Part shown: positions 9,977-17,437 of the stretch, piece after piece | Numbering within the stretch: the first letter of the stretch is position 1 | Layout: each line of letters opens with the position of its first letter | Assembly: GCA_040222995.1 (NCBI GenBank) | Contig: JAVKBW010000087.1 | Coordinates: forward strand, 286,682-350,681 | From: JAVKBW01 sp040222995 | GTDB lineage: Bacteria > Pseudomonadota > Alphaproteobacteria > UBA8366 > Aestuariispiraceae | Reading direction: 5' to 3' | DNA: 64,000 bases | Made by a program: the position numbers and the translations under genes | The notes under the pieces: generated by a model | Database searches by the model: none | What the model was told of the DNA's origin: nothing | What the model saw: only the letters and a program-made list of their open reading frames with translations

Positions 9977-10007
9977 ACGGAGGGAGCAAAACTCCCTCCG
10001 TTTTTTT
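9977..10007 (+). terminator. Intrinsic terminator after the OmpA lipoprotein gene
   Basis: A perfect 10-bp stem (ACGGAGGGAG / CTCCCTCCGT) with a 5-base loop is followed by an uninterrupted T tract. It lies about 43 bp after the stop codon. Confidence 0.92.
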
Positions 10008-10038
10008 ACTCCACAATGATGTACAAGGGAGATTGTTA

Positions 10039-10428
10039 ATGGCTACGCGCACAACAAAACAATCCGTTGTCTTCCATCGACCCTTCACTTTTCCTGGAAT
10101 TACAGAACAGTTTCCGGCTGGAAAATATGAAACAGAAACTGATGAAGAACTGCTGGAAGGGCTGTCATTTTCCGCTTATCGAAGGTTCCAGACCCTGTTT
10201 TTTGTTCCAATGGACCCGGGGAACGGGCGCCTTTCACGAATGTTGACAATAGACCCCAATGCACTGGACGCAGCTTTGGAACGTGACAAGGCTATAAACA
10301 CACCGGCGTCGAAACAGTTGACCGCGCAGAAGCCTTCACCAAACACTTTGCCGGCGGGTAAGGTCGGGATCGATCGCCTGGCGATGGATCGTGCTGAAAA
10401 CGAAGGGATGATGCCTCAAACTCAATGA
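10039..10428 (+). CDS. Conserved hypothetical protein (129 aa)
   Basis: The ATG at 10039 follows an AAGGGA ribosome-binding site. A TTG two codons upstream is not needed. The product has no signal peptide or membrane helix. Its first ~70 residues carry a pattern that I associate with short alphaproteobacterial hypotheticals: SVVFHRPFTFPGI, then PAGKYETETDEELLEGLSF and AYRRFQTLFFVP. The C-terminal half is polar and probably disordered. No function is known. It sits alone between the terminator of the upstream gene and a repeat that begins 4 bp after its stop codon. Confidence 0.75.
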   Translation: MATRTTKQSVVFHRPFTFPGITEQFPAGKYETETDEELLEGLSFSAYRRFQTLFFVPMDPGNGRLSRMLTIDPNALDAALERDKAINTPASKQLTAQKPSPNTLPAGKVGIDRLAMDRAENEGMMPQTQ

Positions 10429-10431
10429 CCG

Positions 10432-10493
10432 GCATCGGCAAGGCGGATTGACGCCGCCAGGGAGCGGCCCGATCGGCCAGCCGCTCCGGCCCG
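10432..10493. repeat. 60-bp dispersed intergenic repeat, copy 2
   Basis: It matches 8058-8117 in the same orientation, starting GCATCGGCAAGGCGGATTGA. It begins 4 bp after a stop codon and runs directly into the decayed Crp/Fnr gene, so it may mark the junction of a deletion or insertion. Confidence 0.6.
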
Positions 10494-10496
10494 CCG

Positions 10497-10743
10497 AATT
10501 TAGCGCGCCGAACGCATGGCGCATTTCCTGTTGATATCCGGAAGCCCGGCTTGCTCTTGACGGTATGGGGCCGCCCGGCCTCTGCGCGCTGCGCATGTCA
10601 GCAGGAATTTGCGGCAATTGCGGGAAGAAGGGTTGGTCACGTCCAGAAACGGCATTGTGGCGTTTGAATACTTCGATGACCGGACGGAATTCGCAGGGTT
10701 CGATCTGAATTATCTGAATCAGAATGGGCCGCTTCTCCGTTAG
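10497..10743 (+). pseudogene. Decayed Crp/Fnr-family regulator (C-terminal DNA-binding part)
   Basis: In one frame from 10561 to a TAG at 10743 the translation contains AAHVSRNLRQLREEGLV followed by TSRNGIVAFEYFDD. This is the recognition helix and wing region of Crp/Fnr regulators. A second frame just upstream, from about 10515, contains ERMAHFLL, which matches the hinge helix preceding that domain in the same family. The two are separated by a stop (TGA at 10558) and a frame change. No start or sensor domain remains. This is inferred to be the end of a gene truncated on its left side, where the dispersed repeat now lies. Confidence 0.65.
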
Positions 10744-10768
10744 CGCCGCTCATCGTGCGATCAGGCAA

Positions 10769-10797
10769 CTGCCTTGCCAAACACTACGGCAAGGCAG
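10769..10797 (-). terminator. Hairpin downstream of the small minus-strand gene
   Basis: A perfect 10-bp stem (CTGCCTTGCC / GGCAAGGCAG) with a 9-base loop lies 27 bp beyond the stop codon of the gene at 10825-11013. There is no T tract on either strand. It may act as a weak or Rho-assisted terminator between convergent sequences. Confidence 0.4.
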
Positions 10798-10824
10798 CCA
10801 CCCTGTTATCGCAGGCGCGTGATG

Positions 10825-11013
10825 TTAGGCGAGTGCGTGCGTCGCCGCATCAAGTGCTTTGTTCGTGTCTGCGTCGTTCTTTGCCGTGTGGGCCTTTTCA
10901 GCAGCCTGGTAATGCTTGTGTGCTGCATCCTTCTTGGGGCCGACAGGCGCCTTGTCACAGGCTGCTTTGACGGAGATCATCTTCTCGGATGTCTTTTTTG
11001 TATCAGGTGTCAT
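10825..11013 (-). CDS. Small Lys/Ala-rich hypothetical protein (62 aa)
   Basis: The ATG at 11013 is preceded by AAAAAAGGAAAATACC, a good ribosome-binding site. The frame extends upstream to 11064, but that part lacks one. The protein is highly charged and Ala/Lys-rich (KKDAAHKHYQAAEKAHTAKNDADTNKALDAA), predicted as two helices. It has no signal peptide and one cysteine. The heptad-like Ala/Lys pattern suggests a helical hairpin or coiled coil. I do not recognise a named family. It lies next to AT-rich foreign-looking DNA. Confidence 0.55.
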   Translation of the reverse strand: MTPDTKKTSEKMISVKAACDKAPVGPKKDAAHKHYQAAEKAHTAKNDADTNKALDAATHALA

Positions 11014-12470
11014 GGTATTTTCCTTTTTTAAACGCTCCATAAGCAGGATAAACGCGAAACGCACGGCATGAATATACGAACTGTCCCGTGTTGTTCCTGC
11101 TCATAAAGACGGGTTAAGCTGCGCCAATATTCGGTGCAGTGATCAGATAATCGCACTACCGTCATCGGCATGCATTGCTGCAGGTTAATTGACACTTGTG
11201 ATTCCTATTTTGTTGGTGAGTTCGACATGTTTAATCATCCTCTAGATTCGTACAAACCTGTCGGCATTGTCAGAGGATACTCGCTAGAGCCGGTGATAGT
11301 ATCTGTTTAGCCTCAGTTGATGACCAAATATTCGCCCCTTTTTACTTCAAAACGGCACCTGAAATTGTCCACCTGACTGTGATGAAGCACGTTCGCTTTG
11401 CGTTTTCCCCTTCGTAATGTGGAAGGCCTGCCGCATGAACACAGTATCGTCATGTTTCATGAAACGGTCCGTTTTTGGCGGAACAGGTTCGGCCCTTTAT
11501 TTGCTCGTGTGATCCGCAACAAGCGGACACATCCTTCTGTGAATCATTCAAACTGGCCTTGGCTTCTCAACTAGGTTTTCTTACAGATCAAAGACAAAAT
11601 GCATTGTTTTCGGCGACCTGAGGATCACGAAGGGGTAGTGCCGTTATCTTATGTCATCAAGCGTTGTGACAGAAATGCACCCGTGCGATTTTGAGTAAAA
11701 ACTATGAAGAGACACGGTATCCTAGGAATTTTTGTAAGTGGGTTATTGCTCTATTACAGGACTACAAACAGCAAATTTTGGAATGTTTATCGCCAGGAAA
11801 CGGGATGATGTTTTTTACACCGAGCGGAGTATTCTCACTAGTCTTTTCGGCGACGAGTATGCGCAATGCATATATTTCGCCAGCTTCAAAGTTTGTAGAA
11901 GCAACTCCCATCCTTTTATCCGCAACCAACCACTTTAGCCACCAATGCCACCTAATTTCGACAGATGTTTACTAAGAAATCGCTAAGCTGCACTCCATGA
12001 ATGGCAGCGTCTTTCTGCTGCATAAGCCTTCAAATAAGTCGGTAAACCGAGACGAGTTTGGGTCATTTGATAGTACTGCATCGGACCTTAAGCAGGGTTA
12101 CTAGCTTACTCTGAGGATCATCTGTTCAAAAAGTTCAGCAGACTTTCAGATTTGTGGTTTCACTTTCATCCTATAGTGGTAAAATTTTACATCAAATTGC
12201 TTCCATTTTGCTCCCAGAAAGAACTTACGGCTTAACCGATTATGGCCGAATCCATTAATATTATGGATTTCAAGGTGAGTATTAGAATCTCCGACCTTCA
12301 GGTTGTTAGTTTGGGTTATCCGATGCTTTGGCTATTTTTTGTAATTCCTGGAAAAATTGTCAGATTTGAGAGCTTCAACACGATCTGTCTAGTTGGTTTT
12401 GCACCTATATCCATCAATCAAACCTCGTCTGCATGGTACAGGGAGTCTGTATCCGTAACACCGTCACAAT
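11014..12470. other. AT-rich region of about 1.5 kb without a credible gene
   Basis: Base composition is clearly more AT-rich than the genes on either side. Open frames at 11691-11975 and 11738-11938 overlap each other in different phases and lack ribosome-binding sites. A short palindrome GTTTCATGAAAC lies near 11454-11465. The stretch probably belongs to the left part of the selC-associated element or to an older insertion. No attachment-site copy was found in it. Confidence 0.45.
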
Positions 12471-12589
12471 CAAGGCGCACTGCGGGATACGGCGATTTTA
12501 CATTCGTCACAAGACTTTCTGTTGTGACGTTTCTTTTTTCCAGTTTTTGGCAGTTTTATGCAGGTTGTGACGTTGTTACGCTTTCGTCA
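12471..12589. repeat. Cluster of CGTCAC(AA)/TTGTGACG motifs beside the replication genes
   Basis: Within about 120 bp the core CGTCAC or its complement occurs five times: at 12471, 12505, 12522, 12566 and 12584. Two of them form a perfect 8-bp inverted pair (12505-12512 and 12522-12529) followed on the plus strand by TTTCTTTTTT. The cluster overlaps the end of the DUF3631 gene. It could be iterons of a replication origin for the mobile element or simply a terminator with chance repeats. Confidence 0.35.
12505..12538 (+). terminator. Hairpin with T tract near the end of the DUF3631 gene
   Basis: The stem CGTCACAA / TTGTGACG (8 bp, 9-base loop) is followed by TTTCTTTTTT on the plus strand. It lies 27 bp past the stop of the minus-strand DUF3631 gene. 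On that strand the T tract is on the wrong side, so it would stop plus-strand transcription entering the element. Confidence 0.4.
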
Positions 12590-13893
12590 CCCGGCAGGTA
12601 CATCTCCCACACTTTTTCAAACGAAGACCGCTTGTATCCTTTGGCCGTTCGATTGTTAGCGAGACGGACTGTGCCAGGCGTAATCGCAAAGGGTTTCAAC
12701 ATTTTTGCAAGGCCATGGGATGTAAGTTCCTTGCCGCGTGCCCATTCGCACCAGGGTCTGTCTTCTCGATTGTTGAGATATCGAATGATTTTGCTCGTTT
12801 CCAACGCATCCGGGTTATGTTCGGATTCAAACACCTCCTTGATATCAGCAAGTATGAGTTCCCTCGACGATTCCTTGTCTTGCTGGTTCAAACAAGCGTG
12901 TGTGCAGGCAGCTTTTCCTTTGCCGATCCAATCGCCACCGGCAACGCTCGAAACAGCCAGCAAGGCTTCCCAGGAATCCTGTGCACGATCATCCAGCCCA
13001 TTCGGAAACTCAACAGAACGGGTGGCAACAAGAACCTTACCGGTATTGTCCACGATCCAGCGGACGATCCGACGCTGGAGATCCTTTAACTGCTGTTGAT
13101 TTCTATCGCGCCAGTTCGTTGTATTCGCGTTGTGGGGTCGTCGTTCCAGCCGGATGACGATTGACCGGTCGGTTACGGTATCAGGAAGGCCACCAATCCC
13201 GACCAGGGCCTTGGGGCAGAAGGTTGCAAACCGACGTGGTTCATTGTCTTCGCCTACACAGCGCAACGTCCATGCACCGGACCGACGCTGCGACCCATTG
13301 ATAACGCCGCGCAATTCAGGATCATCCCGAAAGAAAGTGTCAACCTCATCCAACAGCAGTGTCGGCGTATACAACTCGATTGATCTAAACAATGCTGCCG
13401 ACGTGATCCGACCGGATACCGGCATTGGGTTACGAACAAGTGCTTCCAGGACATCAAGGAATGTCGATTTACCGCATCGCTTTGTTGCCGATGTTATGTT
13501 CAGGAAGGGCGCTACTTCCAGCCGATCATGCAACCACGTCATCATCACCCACAAAGCTGCCGCATGGGCGTCCTTTTCATCAAGAACGACAAATTGAAGG
13601 ATGAAGTCCGTGATATCGTCAAGCAATTGGGGACCGCTAACGGGCGTGTGCCATGGCTCTGGTTCCTCCCATGTCAGTGCCTTACCCTGCCCTGCCTCTA
13701 CCTGTACATCCGCACGGCATTTTCTGACTTCCTGATCCAGCGTGCTTACCTTTATACCTAGCGCCTCTGCAGCCGGTTTTCGGTTACGGTCGTATTCAAA
13801 TGGGTTCAGCTTCGACAGTTCGATGATGGTGGTGGTCTCATTACTGCCTTGTTCAGCTCTTTCTGCGGCCTTCTTGATTTCAGCTTCGTTCAT
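12556..13893 (-). CDS. DUF3631 P-loop protein, putative replicative helicase of the element
   Basis: A 445-residue protein. Residues ~90-320 contain a P-loop NTPase: Walker A as SATKRCGKST and Walker B as TLLLDEVDTFF, with a sensor-like region GIGGLPDTVTDRSIVIRL. This is the DUF3631 arrangement found in phage-satellite and island replication proteins. The N-terminus is helical and charged; the C-terminus holds a possible HTH region (GLAKMLKPFAITPGTVRL). Its ATG overlaps the stop of the primase gene (ATGA), so the two are translationally coupled, and the pair probably supplies helicase and primase for element replication. The frame continues upstream to 13977 inside the primase, but the coupled ATG is the better start. 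Confidence 0.85.
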   Translation of the reverse strand: MNEAEIKKAAERAEQGSNETTTIIELSKLNPFEYDRNRKPAAEALGIKVSTLDQEVRKCRADVQVEAGQGKALTWEEPEPWHTPVSGPQLLDDITDFILQFVVLDEKDAHAAALWVMMTWLHDRLEVAPFLNITSATKRCGKSTFLDVLEALVRNPMPVSGRITSAALFRSIELYTPTLLLDEVDTFFRDDPELRGVINGSQRRSGAWTLRCVGEDNEPRRFATFCPKALVGIGGLPDTVTDRSIVIRLERRPHNANTTNWRDRNQQQLKDLQRRIVRWIVDNTGKVLVATRSVEFPNGLDDRAQDSWEALLAVSSVAGGDWIGKGKAACTHACLNQQDKESSRELILADIKEVFESEHNPDALETSKIIRYLNNREDRPWCEWARGKELTSHGLAKMLKPFAITPGTVRLANNRTAKGYKRSSFEKVWEMYLPGDESVTTSQPA

Positions 13894-14753
13894 TGCAACG
13901 CACCTCCCTTCCGGAGGACATCGTTCCAGTCGCCCGGTTTGGATGGTGTCATGATACGCACAGTACGGTCCGGCCATTTGACGGATGCGTTCCAGGCTGC
14001 CTGCTGACCCGTTCCACTCTCATCGTTGTCTGCGGCAATGATGATGGTCCTCGCCAGAGGCAGATCAGGAAGGACAAGCCGTTCCATGTTGTTTGCCGAC
14101 AGCGCCGCCCATGCCGAATTTCCCAATGCCTGCTGAACAGAAAGGGCGGTCTCCACACCTTCTGCGATGATCAGTGTATCTTCTACAGGACCCAGCCTGA
14201 CTGCGCCGCCAGCGACGCTGCCAAGCATCATGCGGACAGGGTCCACATCTGCCTTGCAGCAATGCGGTGTCAGGTAAAGCCGTTGGATGGCGGTCACGGT
14301 GTCTGACGGCCAGATCGTAATTCCACAAACCAGAGCGGGGTAGTTTTTGCCGTTCTTGTGACGCAGGCCGGGATTAAACCGGAGGCTGGTTGGCTGGAAC
14401 GGTCCTGTTAAGCCCCTTTTCCTCAGGTAGACCTCTGCCGGGGTGTCACCTACCGGAACAGACTCGGCCCAAATTGAAGTGGCCTGGCAACTATGCTTCC
14501 GCCTTTTCTCGGCATGTCCGGTTGTCGAAGCAGGTCTTTGGTAATAGACAGCCTTCGGGCTGTCACTGTCCAGGCCCAGAGCCGCTCTTACGTCCTGCCA
14601 ATCGCAACCGGCAAAGCAATGGACGTTTACGCCGTTTGGCCCGTCTGACACTTTCAGGGAAGGGTTCCGGTCGTCATGGACCGGACACCGCATCATGCCG
14701 TAGCAGCCATACCATTTGCCGCCATTCGCAATAATGATATCACGTGCCTTCAT
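13890..14753 (-). CDS. Toprim-domain DNA primase of the element
   Basis: A 287-residue protein. The N-terminal zinc ribbon has ligands CPVHDD...VHCFAGC at about residues 23-51, the CHC2-type DNA-binding site of primases. A toprim catalytic domain follows at about 180-260, with AEGVETALS (catalytic Glu) and AADNDESGTG (DxD-like acidic pair). Length matches short phage and satellite primases that work with a separate helicase. Its stop overlaps the start of the DUF3631 gene, which supplies the helicase-like function. The start at 14753 (MKARDIIIANGGKW) fits the usual N-terminus of this family. Confidence 0.88.
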   Translation of the reverse strand: MKARDIIIANGGKWYGCYGMMRCPVHDDRNPSLKVSDGPNGVNVHCFAGCDWQDVRAALGLDSDSPKAVYYQRPASTTGHAEKRRKHSCQATSIWAESVPVGDTPAEVYLRKRGLTGPFQPTSLRFNPGLRHKNGKNYPALVCGITIWPSDTVTAIQRLYLTPHCCKADVDPVRMMLGSVAGGAVRLGPVEDTLIIAEGVETALSVQQALGNSAWAALSANNMERLVLPDLPLARTIIIAADNDESGTGQQAAWNASVKWPDRTVRIMTPSKPGDWNDVLRKGGALQ

Positions 14754-14924
14754 TACAGACCTCTTGCGAATAGGTATCTCTAAGCATCAAAAACCTCATT
14801 CAGTGCAAAGGCGGTTCCGGGCATTCCTCTATCGGGTCTTTGGCAGAACACGCCTGTTTCCCTGGTGCCTCGACGCGCGCATGAAGCGCGCTTTGGTACT
14901 ATGGCCAGGAAGTTTTTTTGGGGA

Positions 14925-15122
14925 TCAGTTGTTCAGCTGCTGAAGACCAGACAGAAATGTGTCCAGGTCTGCGCGACGAATAACGGTTCGCGTGCCGATC
15001 TTGCAGGCCTTGAGGTCGCCTGCCTTGATCAGTTGATAGAGTTTTGCACGTGAAATTCCCGTCACATGGGCCACGTCGTGAAGGCTCATGCACAAGGGGA
15101 TAAAATCGGAACTAACTGCCAT
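14925..15122 (-). CDS. AlpA-family DNA-binding protein (excisionase-like)
   Basis: A 65-residue winged-helix protein of the AlpA/MerR-like excisionase family. The pattern is SLHDVAHVTGISRAKLYQLIKAGDL, then ACKIGTRTVIRRADLDTFL. In P4-type islands AlpA activates the integrase gene or acts as recombination directionality factor. It lies between the primase gene and a hypothetical gene, on the same strand, with about 100-170 bp on either side. The size is standard for the family. Confidence 0.88.
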   Translation of the reverse strand: MAVSSDFIPLCMSLHDVAHVTGISRAKLYQLIKAGDLKACKIGTRTVIRRADLDTFLSGLQQLNN

Positions 15123-15226
15123 CTGACTCTCCTTCGCTGTCAGTGAAGATACACGATGCTGCGCATCCGTCTGACGCTTAGGTAGTCGATTGGCGAATAG
15201 TTCGTGAGCCCGTTTTTAATGCCGGT

Positions 15227-15853
15227 TTAAATAGGCCCCTCTCGTCCCAAGGTGTATCGCTGGCCTGCCTGCTTCAACAACAACCGGTAATCTGGCTCAG
15301 TCCAACCTGGCAATTTTTTAAGTTGAGGCCGTCGGCTTTTCACCCATTCTTGAATAGTCTTTTCACTAAGCTCGGTATTCTCACGTGGCCCATACTTCAG
15401 AGCGTCACAGATAGTTTTTATGGGATGATGGTCTGGAATCTGGCCCTGCTCCACCGCCAATCTATAGCGTACGGCCATGTCTTCGGCGATTTTCATCCCT
15501 GGCCCATTTACTGGACGGCCTGGCTTTAATTTAAGATCTTCCTCCAGCTTCAAACGTCGACTATCCAGTAGGGTGCTGGTGATCGCGCGCAGAGTTATCA
15601 TGGGATTGACTGGAATAGCCGACCCATCCTCTTCGTGCTTCTTCAGCGCGTCTTTTGCCATGGAGAGATTTTTCTTATTCAAAACCACGGGGTTTTCCAC
15701 ACCGAACCCTGGGTATCCTCTATAGAAATCCATAATCTTATGAATTGGATATTCCTGCCGAAGGAGGTCATATCCTTGCTTAAACTCACGTCGATTTATG
15801 GCCGAGACATTCCAGTCGACTGGAATAATAAAATCTTGCGATTGAGTAGCCAT
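15227..15853 (-). CDS. Hypothetical protein of the element (208 aa)
   Basis: The ATG at 15853 comes 2 nt after the integrase stop codon, so the two genes form an operon and are probably translationally coupled. The product is soluble and basic, with no clear domain. A C-terminal stretch, LSEKTIQEWVKSRRPQLKKLP, resembles a helix-turn-helix-like or linker region of element-encoded regulators. A centre segment (MITLRAITSTLLDSRRLKLEEDLKLKPGRP) could be helical. I do not recognise a family. A 9-codon upstream extension to 15880 lies inside the integrase gene and is less likely. Confidence 0.7.
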   Translation of the reverse strand: MATQSQDFIIPVDWNVSAINRREFKQGYDLLRQEYPIHKIMDFYRGYPGFGVENPVVLNKKNLSMAKDALKKHEEDGSAIPVNPMITLRAITSTLLDSRRLKLEEDLKLKPGRPVNGPGMKIAEDMAVRYRLAVEQGQIPDHHPIKTICDALKYGPRENTELSEKTIQEWVKSRRPQLKKLPGWTEPDYRLLLKQAGQRYTLGREGPI

Positions 15854-15855
15854 TG

Positions 15856-17043
15856 TTATTCCATACAGAAGTTGGCCCAATCTTCCATCATCTGGCGACG
15901 TTTTTCCAGCAGATCACCGCGTCGATAGGCGGCTTCGACCTGACTGGATACAGCATGGGCCAGCGCCATTTCGGCGACCTCATTGGGATAGGGCGTTGTC
16001 TCTGCCACCCAGTCGCGAAACGATGACCGGAAACCATGCACCGTCACATCCAGTCGTTTCATACGCTTCAAAAGCTGCAGGAACGCCATATTGCTTAAAG
16101 GGCGGTTCTTCCGCTGGCCGGGGAAAATGTAGTCCGACGTACTGTGCTTTCTGGCTTCTTTCAGGATTGTCACAGCGTGTTTGGACAGCGGGATGCGATG
16201 CTCCTTGCCGGCCTTCATCCGCTTACCCGGAATGATCCAGACGCTTTCAGCTTCATCAATCTCATCCCAGGTAGCCAGCAGCACTTCACCGGTTCGTGTG
16301 GCAGTCAGGATCAGAAAGCGCAGACCAAGCGCTGCAATCCCTTCCTGCCTGCCAAGTTGTTTCATCATTGGCGGAACATCCTGCCATGGCATCGCATTCA
16401 GATGCGTGACCGCCTGTATTTTCGACTTTGACGGCAAGAGCTTGTCCAAATGTCCTTTCCAGCGTGCCGGGTTTTCCCCCTGCCGGTACTTCTGCACGGT
16501 CGCAGAATCCAGGATCGCCTCGATTCGCCCCCTGACCCGTGTCGCTGTCTCTGTCTTTTCAAACCAGATCGGTTCAAGAACCGCCAGAATGTCCTGTGTT
16601 TCTATATCCTGAACCGGCTTCTTGCCGAAGATGGGATAGACGTAGTTTTCCAGTGTGCTGCGCCACTGTTTGCCGTGTTTGATATTGTTCCAGCCGGCTT
16701 CCTGGGACCGTATGAATTTTTCAGCGCATTCCTCGAAGGTAATCAGGCTCTGTTTTGACCGTCTGCTCGCCAACCGCTGCTTACGCTCTTCGATAGGGTC
16801 GATGCCTTCCAGCAGAAGCTGTCGGCAACGGCGCGCTTCACTGCGTGCTTCGGCAAGGGAGCGTGTGTTGACCGATCCCAGGCCCATCTGCCGAGCCCGG
16901 CCATCGAGCATGTAACGAAACAACCAGGCCTTGGTTCCCTGGCGGCTGATCTGAAGATACAGGTTGCCACCATCTGCATACCGACCTGGCTTTTTCTTCG
17001 TCGCTACGTCCCGTGGAGACAGCTTGTTGATTTGACTGCTCAT
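15856..17043 (-). CDS. int: Tyrosine recombinase (P4-type integrase)
   Basis: A 395-residue integrase. The N-terminal DUF4102-type arm-binding region has the typical start KLSPRDVATKKKPGRYADGG, followed by a SAM-like core-binding domain. The catalytic domain carries Arg in LTATRTGEV, His-x-x-Arg in HGFRSSFRDW, a second His in LAHAV and the tyrosine in AAYRRGDLLEKRRQMM. All catalytic residues are present, so it should be active. Its 5' end points at tRNA-Sec 150 bp away, the expected orientation for an enzyme integrating at a tRNA 3' end. The hypothetical gene follows immediately downstream. Confidence 0.95.
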   Translation of the reverse strand: MSSQINKLSPRDVATKKKPGRYADGGNLYLQISRQGTKAWLFRYMLDGRARQMGLGSVNTRSLAEARSEARRCRQLLLEGIDPIEERKQRLASRRSKQSLITFEECAEKFIRSQEAGWNNIKHGKQWRSTLENYVYPIFGKKPVQDIETQDILAVLEPIWFEKTETATRVRGRIEAILDSATVQKYRQGENPARWKGHLDKLLPSKSKIQAVTHLNAMPWQDVPPMMKQLGRQEGIAALGLRFLILTATRTGEVLLATWDEIDEAESVWIIPGKRMKAGKEHRIPLSKHAVTILKEARKHSTSDYIFPGQRKNRPLSNMAFLQLLKRMKRLDVTVHGFRSSFRDWVAETTPYPNEVAEMALAHAVSSQVEAAYRRGDLLEKRRQMMEDWANFCME

Positions 17044-17193
17044 CTCTTACACCCACAATAATACCCACAAATATAATTCAGATTGAGGTAGATGCAAGTG
17101 GAGTTGCGCAAACACGGGAAGAAAGTATCCCATTGCTAGAAAAGGATATTTGTTACCGGAGTAGGCAATGCTGAACAGCTATGGACAGGAAAA

Positions 17194-17289
17194 TGGCGGA
17201 GAGGGCAGGAGTCGAACCTACCGGGCCCGCAATCCGCGCGCCCCAACGGGTTTGAAGCCCGCGCCCATCACCGGACGGGTTGCCTCTCC
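17194..17289 (-). tRNA. selC: tRNA-Sec (selenocysteine, anticodon TCA)
   Basis: On the minus strand the sequence begins GGAGAGGCAACCCGTCCGGT and ends with GGTTCGACTCCTG and CCTCTCCGCCA, with CCA encoded. The anticodon TCA lies at complement 17253-17255 within a GGGCTTCAAACCC loop. The length (96 nt), the long variable arm and the conserved TTCGACTCCTG T arm match bacterial selC. Its product inserts selenocysteine at UGA with SelA, SelB and SelD, which are not in this window. Its 3' end is the attachment site of the neighbouring integrase. A selenoprotein gene starts about 150 bp away on the other strand. Confidence 0.95.
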
Positions 17290-17437
17290 GCCGGCAAATC
17301 TATCTTCTGGCGACGGTGGCGCAAGCGCAGCAGTAACGATTGTGTCAGCCACAGGTTTCCTCTCCATCGCGGCATTGACCGGGCGGGCCGCTTCGCGCGA
17401 CCATGCCGGTCTGTTTCTATGTGAAGGAGACCGAATC

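Larger units (their letters stand above)
12471..17196 (-). mobile_element. Integrative element (P4-satellite-like) inserted at the selC 3' end
   Basis: Five minus-strand genes are closely arranged: integrase, hypothetical, AlpA, toprim primase and DUF3631 helicase. The integrase end abuts the 3' end of tRNA-Sec, a classic tyrosine-integrase attachment site. Gene content matches phage-satellite or minimal integrative elements, with integration and replication genes but no structural or conjugation genes. The right boundary is therefore the selC 3' end at about 17194-17196. The left boundary is not seen: no second copy of the selC 3' end (GGCGGAGAGGGCAGGAGTCG) was found anywhere to the left. 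The true left end may lie beyond the window or have been deleted. Confidence 0.75.

Noticed and set aside
11330..11480. Sequence resembling the terminal region of an IS21-type insertion sequence (CACCTGAAATTGTCCACC)
   Set aside because: Only a short resemblance from memory; no transposase fragment or second end is present.
11691..11975. Overlapping short frames in AT-rich DNA
   Set aside because: Two phases compete over the same bases, neither has a ribosome-binding site, and the translations are not family-like.
12242..13099. 285-codon plus-strand frame
   Set aside because: More than half overlaps the DUF3631 gene on the other strand; the remainder has no ribosome-binding site and no family.
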